Below, in pieces: positions 16,498-25,055 of a stretch of DNA of 35,014 nt (positions within the stretch are counted from its first letter, which is position 1; every line of letters begins with the position of its first letter). Below the pieces are notes generated by a model, which did not search any database, was not told where the DNA came from, and worked only from the letters and a program-made list of their open reading frames with translations. Made by a program: the position numbers and the translations under genes. This DNA comes from Planctomycetota bacterium (lineage in GTDB: Bacteria > Planctomycetota > PUPC01). The DNA lies in assembly GCA_003553185.1 (NCBI GenBank), contig PUPC01000321.1:1-35014 (forward strand), given 5' to 3'.

Positions 16498-17952
16498 ATG
16501 GCCAAAACACAAAAGACTCCCCCGCCGCCCGAAAGCACAGGCCCGACCGCCCAGCCGGCCAAAGAGACCGGCGGGCCGACCAAACTGTGGGGCGGACGCT
16601 TCCAGAAGAAAACACACCCCGCCGTCGAACGGCTCACCGAGTCGCTCTCGTTCGACCGCCGCCTCTACCACCACGATATCGAGGGCAGCATCGCACACGC
16701 AGAGATGCTCGCCCGGATCGGCATCCTGTCGGACGAGGAGAAAACCAAGATCGAGGAGGGCCTTCGGGCCATCGGGCGTGAGATCCGAGAGGGCACCTTC
16801 CGGTTCCACATCGAGCAGGAAGACATCCACACCGCCATCGAGCTCGGGCTCACCGAGAAGATCGGCGAAGTGGCCAAGAAACTGCATACCGGGCGCAGCC
16901 GGAACGACCAGATCGCGCTCGACCTCCGGCTGTGGATGCGGGACGAGATCATCTACATCGAGGAACTGGTCGGACGGCTCCAGGAAGAAATCCTCGAACA
17001 CGCCGAGCAGACCGTCGAGGTCCCGATGGCCGCGACCTCCCACCTCCAGCACGCACAGCCCATCCCGCTCGCACACTACCTGCTCGCCTACATGGAGATG
17101 CTCGAACGCGACAGCGAACGGCTGCTCGGCTGCTACTCCCGGGTGAACGAACTCCCGCTCGGCGCCGGGGCGGGCGCCGGGACCTCCATCCCGGTCGACC
17201 GCGAGTTCACCGCCCGGCTGCTCGGGTTCGACACCCTCTCCCACAACAGCTTGGACGCGGTCAGCAACCGCGACTTCTGCATGGAGTTCCTCACCACCCT
17301 CAGCATCCTGATGACCCACCTCTCCCGGCTCGCCGAGGAGTGGACCTGGTGGGCCGCGCCCGAGTTCAACTTCATCGACATCGACGAGGCGTTCTGCACC
17401 GGCAGCAGCATCCTCCCCCAGAAGAAGAACCCCGACCCGCTCGAACTCATCCGAGCCAAGACCGGCCGCGTGTTCGGCGACCTCACCCAGATGCTCACCG
17501 TGATGAAGGGCCTGCCCATGTCCTACAACCGCGACCTCCAGGAAGACAAGGAAGCGGTCTTCGACGCCGCCGACACCATCGGGTTCGCTCTCGAAGCGCT
17601 CGTCCCGCTCGTCGCAAACACCACGTTCAACACCGACCGGATCACCGAGATCGCCCGGCACGACCCCATCGACTCCACCTCGCTGGCCGAATACCTGGTG
17701 ATGAAAAGCGTCCCGTTCCGAGACGCACACCACTACGTCGGCCGGCTGGTCACCCAGTGCCTCGACCAGGGCAAATCGCTCTCCGAACTCACCCTCGACG
17801 AGTTCCAGGAGGTGTGCCCCCGGATCGAGGACGACGTGTACGACGCACTCGGCCTCGAAAACTGCCTCAAGCGATACCACGGCGTCGGGTCCGCCAACCC
17901 CGAACAGGTCCGCGTCGAACTCGGCCGATGGCGGACGCTGTTCGAAGAATGA
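16498..17952 (+). CDS. argH: Argininosuccinate lyase
   Basis: KLWGGRFQKKTHPAVERLTESLSFDRRLYHHDIEGSIAHAEML; TGRSRNDQIALDLRLW; GSSILPQKKNPDPLELIRAKTGRVFGDL; AAAGGAG RBS before ATG 16498. Confidence 0.95.
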   Translation: MAKTQKTPPPPESTGPTAQPAKETGGPTKLWGGRFQKKTHPAVERLTESLSFDRRLYHHDIEGSIAHAEMLARIGILSDEEKTKIEEGLRAIGREIREGTFRFHIEQEDIHTAIELGLTEKIGEVAKKLHTGRSRNDQIALDLRLWMRDEIIYIEELVGRLQEEILEHAEQTVEVPMAATSHLQHAQPIPLAHYLLAYMEMLERDSERLLGCYSRVNELPLGAGAGAGTSIPVDREFTARLLGFDTLSHNSLDAVSNRDFCMEFLTTLSILMTHLSRLAEEWTWWAAPEFNFIDIDEAFCTGSSILPQKKNPDPLELIRAKTGRVFGDLTQMLTVMKGLPMSYNRDLQEDKEAVFDAADTIGFALEALVPLVANTTFNTDRITEIARHDPIDSTSLAEYLVMKSVPFRDAHHYVGRLVTQCLDQGKSLSELTLDEFQEVCPRIEDDVYDALGLENCLKRYHGVGSANPEQVRVELGRWRTLFEE

Positions 17953-18019
17953 CAGACGGTCGGAAGGGCGACCCGACAGACCCGCCACAGCTGTACCGCC
18001 GCCGTCCCGGCGGCTGATT

Positions 18020-18090
18020 CGGGGGCGTCTCGCCCCCGGAAAACAGACTGGCGGGCAGGATGCCCGCCGACCAGCCGGCAAGATGCCGGC
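18020..18090. repeat. Cluster of three perfect GC-rich hairpins with 3-nt loops
   Basis: CGGGGGCG-TCT-CGCCCCCG (18020-18038), GGCGGGCA-GGA-TGCCCGCC (18050-18068), GCCGGCA-AGA-TGCCGGC (18074-18090); a weaker CGCCG/CGGCG follows at 18113-18128. Confidence 0.8.
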
Positions 18091-18146
18091 GGTACATCCA
18101 AAACCCCTCCCCCGCCGACATCCCGGCGGCACGACCAAATCGATTG

Positions 18147-18300
18147 TGGCGTTTCGTGGCGCGGCCATCCGACCGGGGGCTTGTTGTGGCGCCGTGAGTC
18201 CGGTCATGGCGTTTCGTGGAGCGGCCACCCGGCTGGGGGTTTTTTGTGGCGCCGTGAGTCCGGTCGTGGCGTTTCGTGGAGCGACCCTCCCGTCCGTGGT
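18147..18300. repeat. 60-bp imperfect tandem repeat, about 2.5 copies
   Basis: 18147-18206 TGGCGTTTCGTGGCGCGGCC...GTGGCGCCGTGAGTCCGGTCA; 18207-18266 TGGCGTTTCGTGGAGCGGCC...GTGGCGCCGTGAGTCCGGTCG; partial third copy from 18267. Confidence 0.85.
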
Positions 18301-18335
18301 TCAAAGGGGTGCAGGAGCTGGAAGCCCACACAAAA

Positions 18336-18403
18336 ACCCCTCTCCCCCTCGGGGAGAGGTCGGCCGAGAAGCGGCCGGGTGAGGGGCGGCCGTGGACCGC
18401 CCA
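18336..18403. repeat. REP-like palindromic block
   Basis: CCTCTCCCC-CTC-GGGGAGAGG (18339-18359), CGGCCG-AGAAG-CGGCCG (18361-18377), then GGGTGAGGGGCGGCCGTGGACCGCCCA. Confidence 0.6.
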
Positions 18404-18426
18404 CGAACATCACGCACATTTCATTC

Positions 18427-18455
18427 TTGCACATTCCCCGCCGCAGTGGTATCCT
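18427..18455 (+). promoter_or_regulatory. Predicted promoter TTGCAC-N17-TATCCT for the TPR gene
   Basis: TTGCAC 18427-18432, TATCCT 18450-18455. Confidence 0.4.
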
Positions 18456-18558
18456 GCTTGCAGCGGACACACGACGGCAGAGCCGGCCGAGCAACTCACG
18501 GCGGCGTGACCGCATATTCCCCGTCGGCGTGCATGACGGACGAACCGGGAGCACTCGA

Positions 18559-19755
18559 ATGGGCAAGAAGTTGGACTGGCTGAAAGCATACTGGCGCACC
18601 CTCCTCGCGGCGATATTGGGGCTTCTTTTTGCCCTGGCCTTTCTCGACCGTGGTTTTGCCTGGCCCGCCTTCTTCGCCCTGGTGTTGTTCCTGCTGCTCT
18701 GCTTTTCCGACAAAACGAAAAAGGCCGCCGTGGCCGTTCTCAAGTGTATCGAATCAGTCTCCTGGAGCAAGAAAGAGGGAGTTCGTTTTGGATTTGACTG
18801 GTCCGAGTTAGAAGCTATTCCCGATCCGGATCCGGACGCAGAGCCACAGGAACTGTCAGAGGAGACGAAGCAGACCGTCGAAGAGGCCGAAGACTACATC
18901 AGGCGTGGGGAATTCACACCCGAACTGATTCGCAGGGTCGCCGCCGCCAAGTGGCACGAAAAAGAATACGAGGAATCGGCGGCTCTCTTCGGATTCCTGA
19001 CATTCCTCGAGCCCCAGAATCACGTGGCATGGTACAACAAAGGCGTCACCCTCGGCAAGCTAGGCCGAACAAAAGAGGCGCTCGACGCGTACGAGAAGGC
19101 AATTCAAGGAAACCTTGACTTCGCTGATTCTTGGTACAACAAGGGAGCCGTTCTCAGCGACCTCGGTCGCACGAAAAAAGCTCTCGCCGCGTTTAATAGG
19201 GTAATTGAACTCGATCCCGACGATCCCTCGGCGTGGTATAACAAGGGGAACGCTCTTTATGAGCTCGGTCGGACGGAAGAGGCGCTCGATGCTTACGAAA
19301 AGGCAATTCAATTCAAACACGACAACGCCGATGCGTGGATCAACAAAGGAACCGCACTAATCAAGCTCGGTCGGCCGAAAGAGGCACTCGACGCTTACGA
19401 GAAGGCGATCACTTTCAAGCCAGATTACGCCGAGGCGTGGTCCAACAAGGGTAATAGTCTCTACGAGCTCGGACGAGCGAAAGATGCGCACGTCGCATAC
19501 CAGAAGGCGATTGAGCTCAAGCCCGATTTGGCCGGGGTCTGGTATAATCGAGCACGTCTTCGCTGTTGCATGAATGAACCGCGGGAGACTGTACTCGACG
19601 ATCTGCGGCGGGCGGTCGAGCTCGATCCGGAACTTCGGAAGGATGCCCGGGAGGACGAAGATTTCGCGTCACTGCGCGACGATCCGGAATTCGTCGAGCT
19701 CACCCGCGAACCGGACGATGAGCCGCCCGACGAGTCCGCCCACTCCTCGCCGTAA
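18559..19755 (+). CDS. Membrane-anchored tetratricopeptide repeat protein
   Basis: ATG 18559 after GGGAG; two TM segments (TLLAAILGLLFALAFLDRGF, WPAFFALVLFLLLCF) then several TPRs such as AWYNKGNALYELGRTEEALDAYEKAIQFKHDNADAWINKGTALIKLGRPKEALDAYEKAI. Confidence 0.9.
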   Translation: MGKKLDWLKAYWRTLLAAILGLLFALAFLDRGFAWPAFFALVLFLLLCFSDKTKKAAVAVLKCIESVSWSKKEGVRFGFDWSELEAIPDPDPDAEPQELSEETKQTVEEAEDYIRRGEFTPELIRRVAAAKWHEKEYEESAALFGFLTFLEPQNHVAWYNKGVTLGKLGRTKEALDAYEKAIQGNLDFADSWYNKGAVLSDLGRTKKALAAFNRVIELDPDDPSAWYNKGNALYELGRTEEALDAYEKAIQFKHDNADAWINKGTALIKLGRPKEALDAYEKAITFKPDYAEAWSNKGNSLYELGRAKDAHVAYQKAIELKPDLAGVWYNRARLRCCMNEPRETVLDDLRRAVELDPELRKDAREDEDFASLRDDPEFVELTREPDDEPPDESAHSSP

Positions 19756-19824
19756 CCGACGGCACACACCTCGACAGCCAGCCCGGACGTGTGAACGCCC
19801 GGGCCTCGTCCGCCGACAGCGCGG

Positions 19825-21012
19825 TCAGGCCAACTCGGCGGCGGCGACGGCGGCGGCATAGACCTCGCGCAGGGGCCGGCCGCTCGCCCGGCCGACGCGG
19901 GCGCAGTCCTCGTACTCGGGCGACACGGTGATGACCTCGCCGTCGAGCAGCCCGAGTTTGACCCGGACGGTCTCGCCGTCGAGCTCGACCTCGACGGTCC
20001 GGCGGTCGAGCTTGCTGCGGGCGTCCTCGCGCCGGCGGATGCCGAACGTGGTCGTCTGGCGGAAGATGACCGACTCGAGCGCCGCCCGGTCGGCCGGGCG
20101 GGCGATGACCGAGAGCAGGGTGCCGGGCCGCGATTTCTTCATCTGGATGGGGACGGTGAACACGTCGAGCGCCCCGGCCTCGAACAGGGCCTCGGCGGTG
20201 TGGGCGATGACCTCGGCCGACGTGTCGTCGATGTTCGCCTCGAGGACAGCCACCCGGTCGGCGGCCGGCTCGCCGCACTCGGTCCCGACGAGCAGGCGGA
20301 GCACGTTGGGCCGCTCGGCCCGGTCGGCGGACCCGGCCCCGAACCCGGAGCCGTCGAGCCGCATCGGGGGCGGCGTGCCGAACCGCTCGGCGAGCGCGGT
20401 CAGGATGGCCGCCCCGGTCGGAGTGGTCAGCTCGCCCTCGACCCCGGTGTGCTCGGTGGCGAACCCCTCGGCCAGCCGGACGGTCGCCGGGGCGGGCAGC
20501 GGGAGCAGGCCGTGCCGACACTGCACCGTGCCGCTGCCGAACCGGAGGGGGCCGGAGACGACCCGGCCGATGTCCAGCTCGTCCAGCCCGACCGCGGCCC
20601 CGACGATGTCGACGATCGAGTCCACCGCGCCCACCTCGTGGAAATGGATCTCGTCGATGGTGGTGCCGTGCACCGCGGCCTCGGCCTCGGCCAGCCGGAC
20701 GAAGACCCGCCGGGCACGGCTCTTCACGCTGTCCGACAGGTCCGCCGCCTCGATGAGCGTCGTGATGTCGCGCAGGTTGCGATGGGGATGGTGATGCCCG
20801 TCGTCGTCAGTGTGGCGGTGGACGTGGACGGTGAACTTGGTGGCGGCGATGACTCCCCGGCTCACTCGCTCGGCGGACAGTTCGTAGCCGCTGAGGTCGA
20901 GCTTATCGAGTTCGCGCCGGAGCACGTCGAGCGGCAGGCCGGCGTCGAGCAGTGCCCCGACGATCATGTCGCCGCTGGCCCCGGAGAAGGTGTCGAAGAA
21001 GGCGGTTCTCAC
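19825..21012 (-). CDS. larC: Nickel pincer cofactor biosynthesis protein LarC (DUF111), single uninterrupted ORF
   Basis: MRTAFFDTFSGASGDMIVGALLDAGLP, His-rich HRHTDDDGHHHPHRNL, EIHFHEVGAVDSIVDIVGAAVGLD, LTTPTGAAIL, LEANIDDTSAEVIAHTAEALFEAGALDVFTVPIQMKKSRPGTLLSVI. Confidence 0.95.
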   Translation of the reverse strand: MRTAFFDTFSGASGDMIVGALLDAGLPLDVLRRELDKLDLSGYELSAERVSRGVIAATKFTVHVHRHTDDDGHHHPHRNLRDITTLIEAADLSDSVKSRARRVFVRLAEAEAAVHGTTIDEIHFHEVGAVDSIVDIVGAAVGLDELDIGRVVSGPLRFGSGTVQCRHGLLPLPAPATVRLAEGFATEHTGVEGELTTPTGAAILTALAERFGTPPPMRLDGSGFGAGSADRAERPNVLRLLVGTECGEPAADRVAVLEANIDDTSAEVIAHTAEALFEAGALDVFTVPIQMKKSRPGTLLSVIARPADRAALESVIFRQTTTFGIRRREDARSKLDRRTVEVELDGETVRVKLGLLDGEVITVSPEYEDCARVGRASGRPLREVYAAAVAAAELA

Positions 21013-21094
21013 GTGTGGTACTCCGCTGGTTGGCGAGTCGGCCGACGGTCGAAGCCGTCGGCGGGAATGGGAATGGCGGTCGGGGGCGGTCCTG

Positions 21095-21940
21095 TCATCG
21101 CGGCTGCGAGAACTTGATCGTGCGGGCGATCAGGGAGTTGACGACCCCCAATCGCTGGTCGATCCTGGCCCGCATGTCTTGCGGGATGTCTCGTCGGCGG
21201 ACCGCCTCGTATTGTTCGCGTGCCCGTCGGAAGTGTTCGACGGCCTTGGTGGCCTCTTCCCGCCGGTTCCGGTTGGGGGCGTCGGGCAATGTGTTCTCGT
21301 AGTGCGCCCAGCCGGTCCTGAACGTCTTGTGGGCCTGGTCGAGCATCCGGCGGCTGCGGGGGTCGAGCCCGGTCTCGTCCCGTTCGTCTTCGGACAGGTC
21401 CACCTCCGGCGGTCGCTCATCGTCCGGCTCCTCGGGCTCAGCGGTTTCGCCGGGATCGAGCGTCCCGACCTCCGGGTCCTCGATCTCATCCCGGTCGGCG
21501 GAGGGGTCGGGCCGGGTGATGGGCGGGTCCCGTTCCTCCTCGTCCTCCTCGGTATCGGTGTGGGGGGCCGGGGAGTCCGGCTCGGTGCGTCGGTCGGTCC
21601 GGTCCGGTCGACGGGCGGGCTCGGGGCGGTCACCCTCGGACCGTTGCGCGATGTCGCGGTCCGGTTCCTGGAGCGTGGACGTCTGGTGGAAGGATGCCAT
21701 GAACCGGGCGCTTCGCCTGGCGAGCCGGCCCAGTTGGCCCGGTTCGCCCTCGACCTCGGCGTAGTGGTCGGGGGCCGAGGCGACTTCGTTCCACATGCCC
21801 GCGGCAAACCCGGCGGCCAGGGCGATGAACGTGAGGGCGAGGATGGTCGCCAGGGCGCCCTTGGTCGCCCTCCACAGCGCCCGGCGGCGGGCAGCTCGTG
21901 CCCGCGAACCGGGGGATGCGTTCAAGCTTTCTTCGGACAA
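21095..21940 (-). CDS. Hypothetical single-TM protein with long acidic/Pro-rich low-complexity region and C-terminal helical segment
   Basis: RRALWRATKGALATILALTFIALAAGFAAGMW TM; DRTDRRTEPDSPAPHTDTEEDEEERDPPITRPDPSADRDEIEDPE linker; apparent TTG start behind GGAAAGGG. Confidence 0.7.
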   Translation of the reverse strand: MSEESLNASPGSRARAARRRALWRATKGALATILALTFIALAAGFAAGMWNEVASAPDHYAEVEGEPGQLGRLARRSARFMASFHQTSTLQEPDRDIAQRSEGDRPEPARRPDRTDRRTEPDSPAPHTDTEEDEEERDPPITRPDPSADRDEIEDPEVGTLDPGETAEPEEPDDERPPEVDLSEDERDETGLDPRSRRMLDQAHKTFRTGWAHYENTLPDAPNRNRREEATKAVEHFRRAREQYEAVRRRDIPQDMRARIDQRLGVVNSLIARTIKFSQPR

Positions 21941-21972
21941 AATGAACCCTTTCCGTTTTATGCTCGTACAAT

Positions 21973-22001
21973 ACTATAGTATACTCATGTATGGGCGACA
22001 A
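21973..22001 (-). promoter_or_regulatory. Predicted promoter TTGTCG-N17-TATAGT for the 21940 gene, inside an AT-rich divergent intergenic region
   Basis: Reverse strand TTGTCG 22001-21996, TATAGT 21978-21973; overlaps perfect palindrome ATACTATAGTAT at 21971-21982. Confidence 0.5.
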
Positions 22002-22028
22002 TAAAGCGTCGGAGATTGGTTTTACGAG

Positions 22029-24542
22029 ATGCGTATCGAAATCAGCATACTTTTGATATTTGCACCGCTGGCTGCGGGGGCCGCGTGGTGGCTGCTGTAT
22101 CGCGCCCGCCGCGGCGGGCTGGCCGCCGGTTCGGCCGCGCTGTCGGCCGGGCTGATCGTGGTCGCGTTGGCCGGCCTGTTTGCCGGGCGGCCGAGCGGGC
22201 TCCGCGTGTTCGTGGTCGATGTGTCGGGGAGCATGCGGGGGCAGACCGCCGAGTTCGGCGACCGGATTCTGGCGGAGGCCGAGCGGCTGTCGAGCCGGGA
22301 CCAGGTCGCGGTCGTCGCCCTGGGTGCGACCCCGCAGGTGGTGCTGCCGCCCACGCCGACCGACCGGCTCCCCGGCTCGCTGCCCGAGCTGACCGGCGAC
22401 GAGCGGGGCACGGACATCGCGGCGGCGGTCGAGCTCGCCGCCGGGCTGTTCCCGGCCGACGGCGGGGGCGACATCGTGCTGGTCACCGACGGACGTGCGA
22501 CGCGGGGCGACACCGGGCTGGCGGCGGCCCGGCTCGCCGCGCGGGGCATCCCGGTCCACCTGTTCCGGCTCGAGCCGCGCCGTGGCCGGGACGCCTGGAT
22601 CGAAACGGTCCGGGCGCCGGCGTCGGTCCCCCGGGGCCAGTCCGCCCACGTCGAGGTTGTCGCCGGGGCCAACCAGCCGCTCGCGGGGCGGCTCGAGCTG
22701 GCCGTGGACGGCCGCACGTTCGCCGCCGAAGAGGCGATCGAGCTCCCCGCCGGCAGGCGCACGTTTCATTTCCGGGTGCCCGCCGAACGGCTCGAGTCGC
22801 CCGGCCTGCGCGTCATCTCGGCCACGATCCATTCCGCCGGCGACACGGTCCCCGAGAACAACGTCGCGTCAGCGGCAGTGCGAGTCCGCGGCGAACTCAA
22901 CGTGACCTATGTGGCGACCGACGGCGGCCGCAGCGTGGCCGGGGCGCTGGATGCGTCAGACTCGATCATCCTGCGGACCGTGGCCCCCGCCGACCTGGCC
23001 ACGACCAGCGAGGCGATGCTGGATTCGGACGTGGTCGTGCTGGACAACATCGCGGCCGATGCGCTGGGCGGTCGCCGGGTCCGCTGGATCGAGTCGTTCG
23101 TGGCCGACGCCGCCGGCGGCCTGGTCGTGCTGGGCGGCCCCGACAGCTACGGGCCGGGCGGGTACGCCGAGACGCCGCTCGCCGGGCTGCTCCCGGTCGA
23201 CCCCGACCCCGAGCGGCGGGCGGCGAAGCCGACCTCGGTGGTGATCGTCTCCGACCGATCGGGCAGCATGGCCATCGAGGTCGGCGGACGACAGCGGATC
23301 GAGTACGTGCACGAGGCGGTCCTCCGCGCCCAGGCCGAGTTCGGGGCGGCGGGCGGCGACCGGGCCGACGAGCTCAGCGTCATCCAGTTCCATCACCTGC
23401 CCGAGACCCTGGTCGAGCGGCAATACGCCGGCACGCCCGAGGCGGCCGAGGCGATCCGGGCGGCCCTGTCTGACCTGTTCCCGCAGGGCGATACGCGGAT
23501 CGACCGGGCGCTCGACGCCGCCCGCGACCTGCTCAGGCAGTCCGACCTCCGCCGACACATCATCCTCGTGTCGGACGGCGAGTGCCGGACCGAGCTGCGG
23601 GCGGAGCGGCTGATCGAGCAGATGAAGGCGGACGACGTCGTGCTCTCGGTCCTGGCCACGGCGGACTCGATGGACGAGCCGGGGCTGGTCGAGCTCAAGG
23701 CGGTGACCGAGGCGACCGAGGGCCGGTTCGTCCTGCTCCACGACATCCGGGACCTGCCGGCGGCAATGGCCCGGGAGACACGGACCGTCGCCGGGCCCCT
23801 CGTCCGGGAGGGCGAGTTCGCGATCGCCCGCGGGCCCGGCACCTGGCCGGGCGACGTGGCCGCACCGGACCGGGTGACCGGCTATGTGATCACCGGCCCC
23901 CGTGACGAGGCCCCGCCCATCCTCCTCGCCGACCGGGAACCGATCCTCGCCGCGTGGCCGCGGGGGCTGGGACGGGTCGTGGCCTGCACCACCGCGCCGG
24001 ACGAGTGGGCTGCGGGCTGGGCACAGAGCGCCCCCGGCCTCTTCGAGGACCTCGTAGTGTGGGCCGCCGGCCGGGAGAGAGGGGAGATGGTGGACGTCCG
24101 GCTGACATACAGCGGCGGCACCGTCCACATCAAGGCACACGCGACCGCAGAGCTCGGCGATGCCGACCTGGTCGCCGTGGTTCGGGGCCCGGACGGGCAG
24201 CGCTCGGAAATCGCTCTGCCGCAGATGGGCCGGCGCCGATACGAAGGGCAGTTCGACACGACCGCCGGGGGCACCTACGTGGCCGCGGTCCGCGACGTCG
24301 GGACGGGTTCGCTGCTCGGTACCGGGCACGTGACCATCGACGTGGCGGAAGAGTGGCGGCCGGGCGGCGAGCCCGGCGCCGGGGCGTTGATGGCCGGGGT
24401 GACGGGCGGCGAGAGCATCTCCGACCTGGCCGACCTGCCGCCGCCCGTCCGGGCCGCTGCAGCCCAACGGGCCACGGCCAACCTCGCCTACATCCTCCTG
24501 GCGGTGGCCGCACTGGGCTTCGTGGTCTCCGTCATTCGATGA
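22029..24542 (+). CDS. Membrane protein with two VWA domains and an intervening GATase1-like domain
   Basis: First VWA VFVVDVSGSMRG...LVTDGRATRGDTG; second VWA VVIVSDRSGSMAIEVGG...LVSDGECRTELR; middle VVVLDNIAADALGGRRVRWIESFVADAAGGLVVLGGPDSYGPGGYAETPL; N- and C-terminal TM helices. Confidence 0.9.
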   Translation: MRIEISILLIFAPLAAGAAWWLLYRARRGGLAAGSAALSAGLIVVALAGLFAGRPSGLRVFVVDVSGSMRGQTAEFGDRILAEAERLSSRDQVAVVALGATPQVVLPPTPTDRLPGSLPELTGDERGTDIAAAVELAAGLFPADGGGDIVLVTDGRATRGDTGLAAARLAARGIPVHLFRLEPRRGRDAWIETVRAPASVPRGQSAHVEVVAGANQPLAGRLELAVDGRTFAAEEAIELPAGRRTFHFRVPAERLESPGLRVISATIHSAGDTVPENNVASAAVRVRGELNVTYVATDGGRSVAGALDASDSIILRTVAPADLATTSEAMLDSDVVVLDNIAADALGGRRVRWIESFVADAAGGLVVLGGPDSYGPGGYAETPLAGLLPVDPDPERRAAKPTSVVIVSDRSGSMAIEVGGRQRIEYVHEAVLRAQAEFGAAGGDRADELSVIQFHHLPETLVERQYAGTPEAAEAIRAALSDLFPQGDTRIDRALDAARDLLRQSDLRRHIILVSDGECRTELRAERLIEQMKADDVVLSVLATADSMDEPGLVELKAVTEATEGRFVLLHDIRDLPAAMARETRTVAGPLVREGEFAIARGPGTWPGDVAAPDRVTGYVITGPRDEAPPILLADREPILAAWPRGLGRVVACTTAPDEWAAGWAQSAPGLFEDLVVWAAGRERGEMVDVRLTYSGGTVHIKAHATAELGDADLVAVVRGPDGQRSEIALPQMGRRRYEGQFDTTAGGTYVAAVRDVGTGSLLGTGHVTIDVAEEWRPGGEPGAGALMAGVTGGESISDLADLPPPVRAAAAQRATANLAYILLAVAALGFVVSVIR

Positions 24543-24565
24543 CGGGCCTGTGCGGGCACGGGATG

Positions 24566-24593
24566 TTGATTCGCCGGCGGGCTATGATAGAAT
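24566..24593 (+). promoter_or_regulatory. Predicted promoter TTGATT-N16-TAGAAT
   Basis: TTGATT 24566-24571, TAGAAT 24588-24593; 27 nt upstream of ATG 24620. Confidence 0.5.
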
Positions 24594-24619
24594 ATAGAGG
24601 ACCTGACTGAGGAGAACCG

Positions 24620-24907
24620 ATGCAGAAGAAAACACGAAAACTCGTCATGTTCCTCCTGTTCGGGGGAGGAATCCTGATCCTGGTGGTCGCCTACTTGCTA
24701 TCCCCCGAGACCACCGGTTACGCGGCGATCCAGCAACAGGAAGCACAACAGCGCGAACGGGAGCTCCGGGAACAGATTTTCGAACTGAGAACGGAGCAGT
24801 TGGAAGAAGATCTCAACGAAGAGGGGACCCCGCTGCGACCGGAAGCCGACGACGAGGATGACGAGGGGAACGAAGGTCAGGGCGCAGAAGCACCGGCGGA
24901 CGGATAA
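24620..24907 (+). CDS. Small single-TM protein with coiled-coil and acidic tail
   Basis: MQKKTRKLVMFLLFGGGILILVVAYLLSPETTGYAAIQQQEAQQRERELREQIFELRTEQLEEDLNEEG...; RBS GAGGAG. Confidence 0.75.
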   Translation: MQKKTRKLVMFLLFGGGILILVVAYLLSPETTGYAAIQQQEAQQRERELREQIFELRTEQLEEDLNEEGTPLRPEADDEDDEGNEGQGAEAPADG

Positions 24908-25055
24908 CGCCGCCGCCTGCCTCGCCGGGAGCGCGCCCCGACACCGCACCCCACGCGCCTGATTTTCGGCCCCCGGGCTCCCGAATCGAACCGACAATTC
25001 CCGCCCGCCGCGGGCCGGTGCCGCGCCCTTCGTTCCGCCGGCCGGCGGCGTCCGT

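Noticed and set aside
18181-18558. N-terminal extension of the TPR ORF from 18181
   Set aside because: It consists of the 60-bp tandem repeat and REP-like block; ATG 18559 has an RBS and a membrane-anchor start.
19825-21012. Programmed frameshift in larC as seen in some lactobacilli
   Set aside because: The ORF is continuous through both LarC1- and LarC2-like regions; no frameshift needed. No other lar genes in the window.
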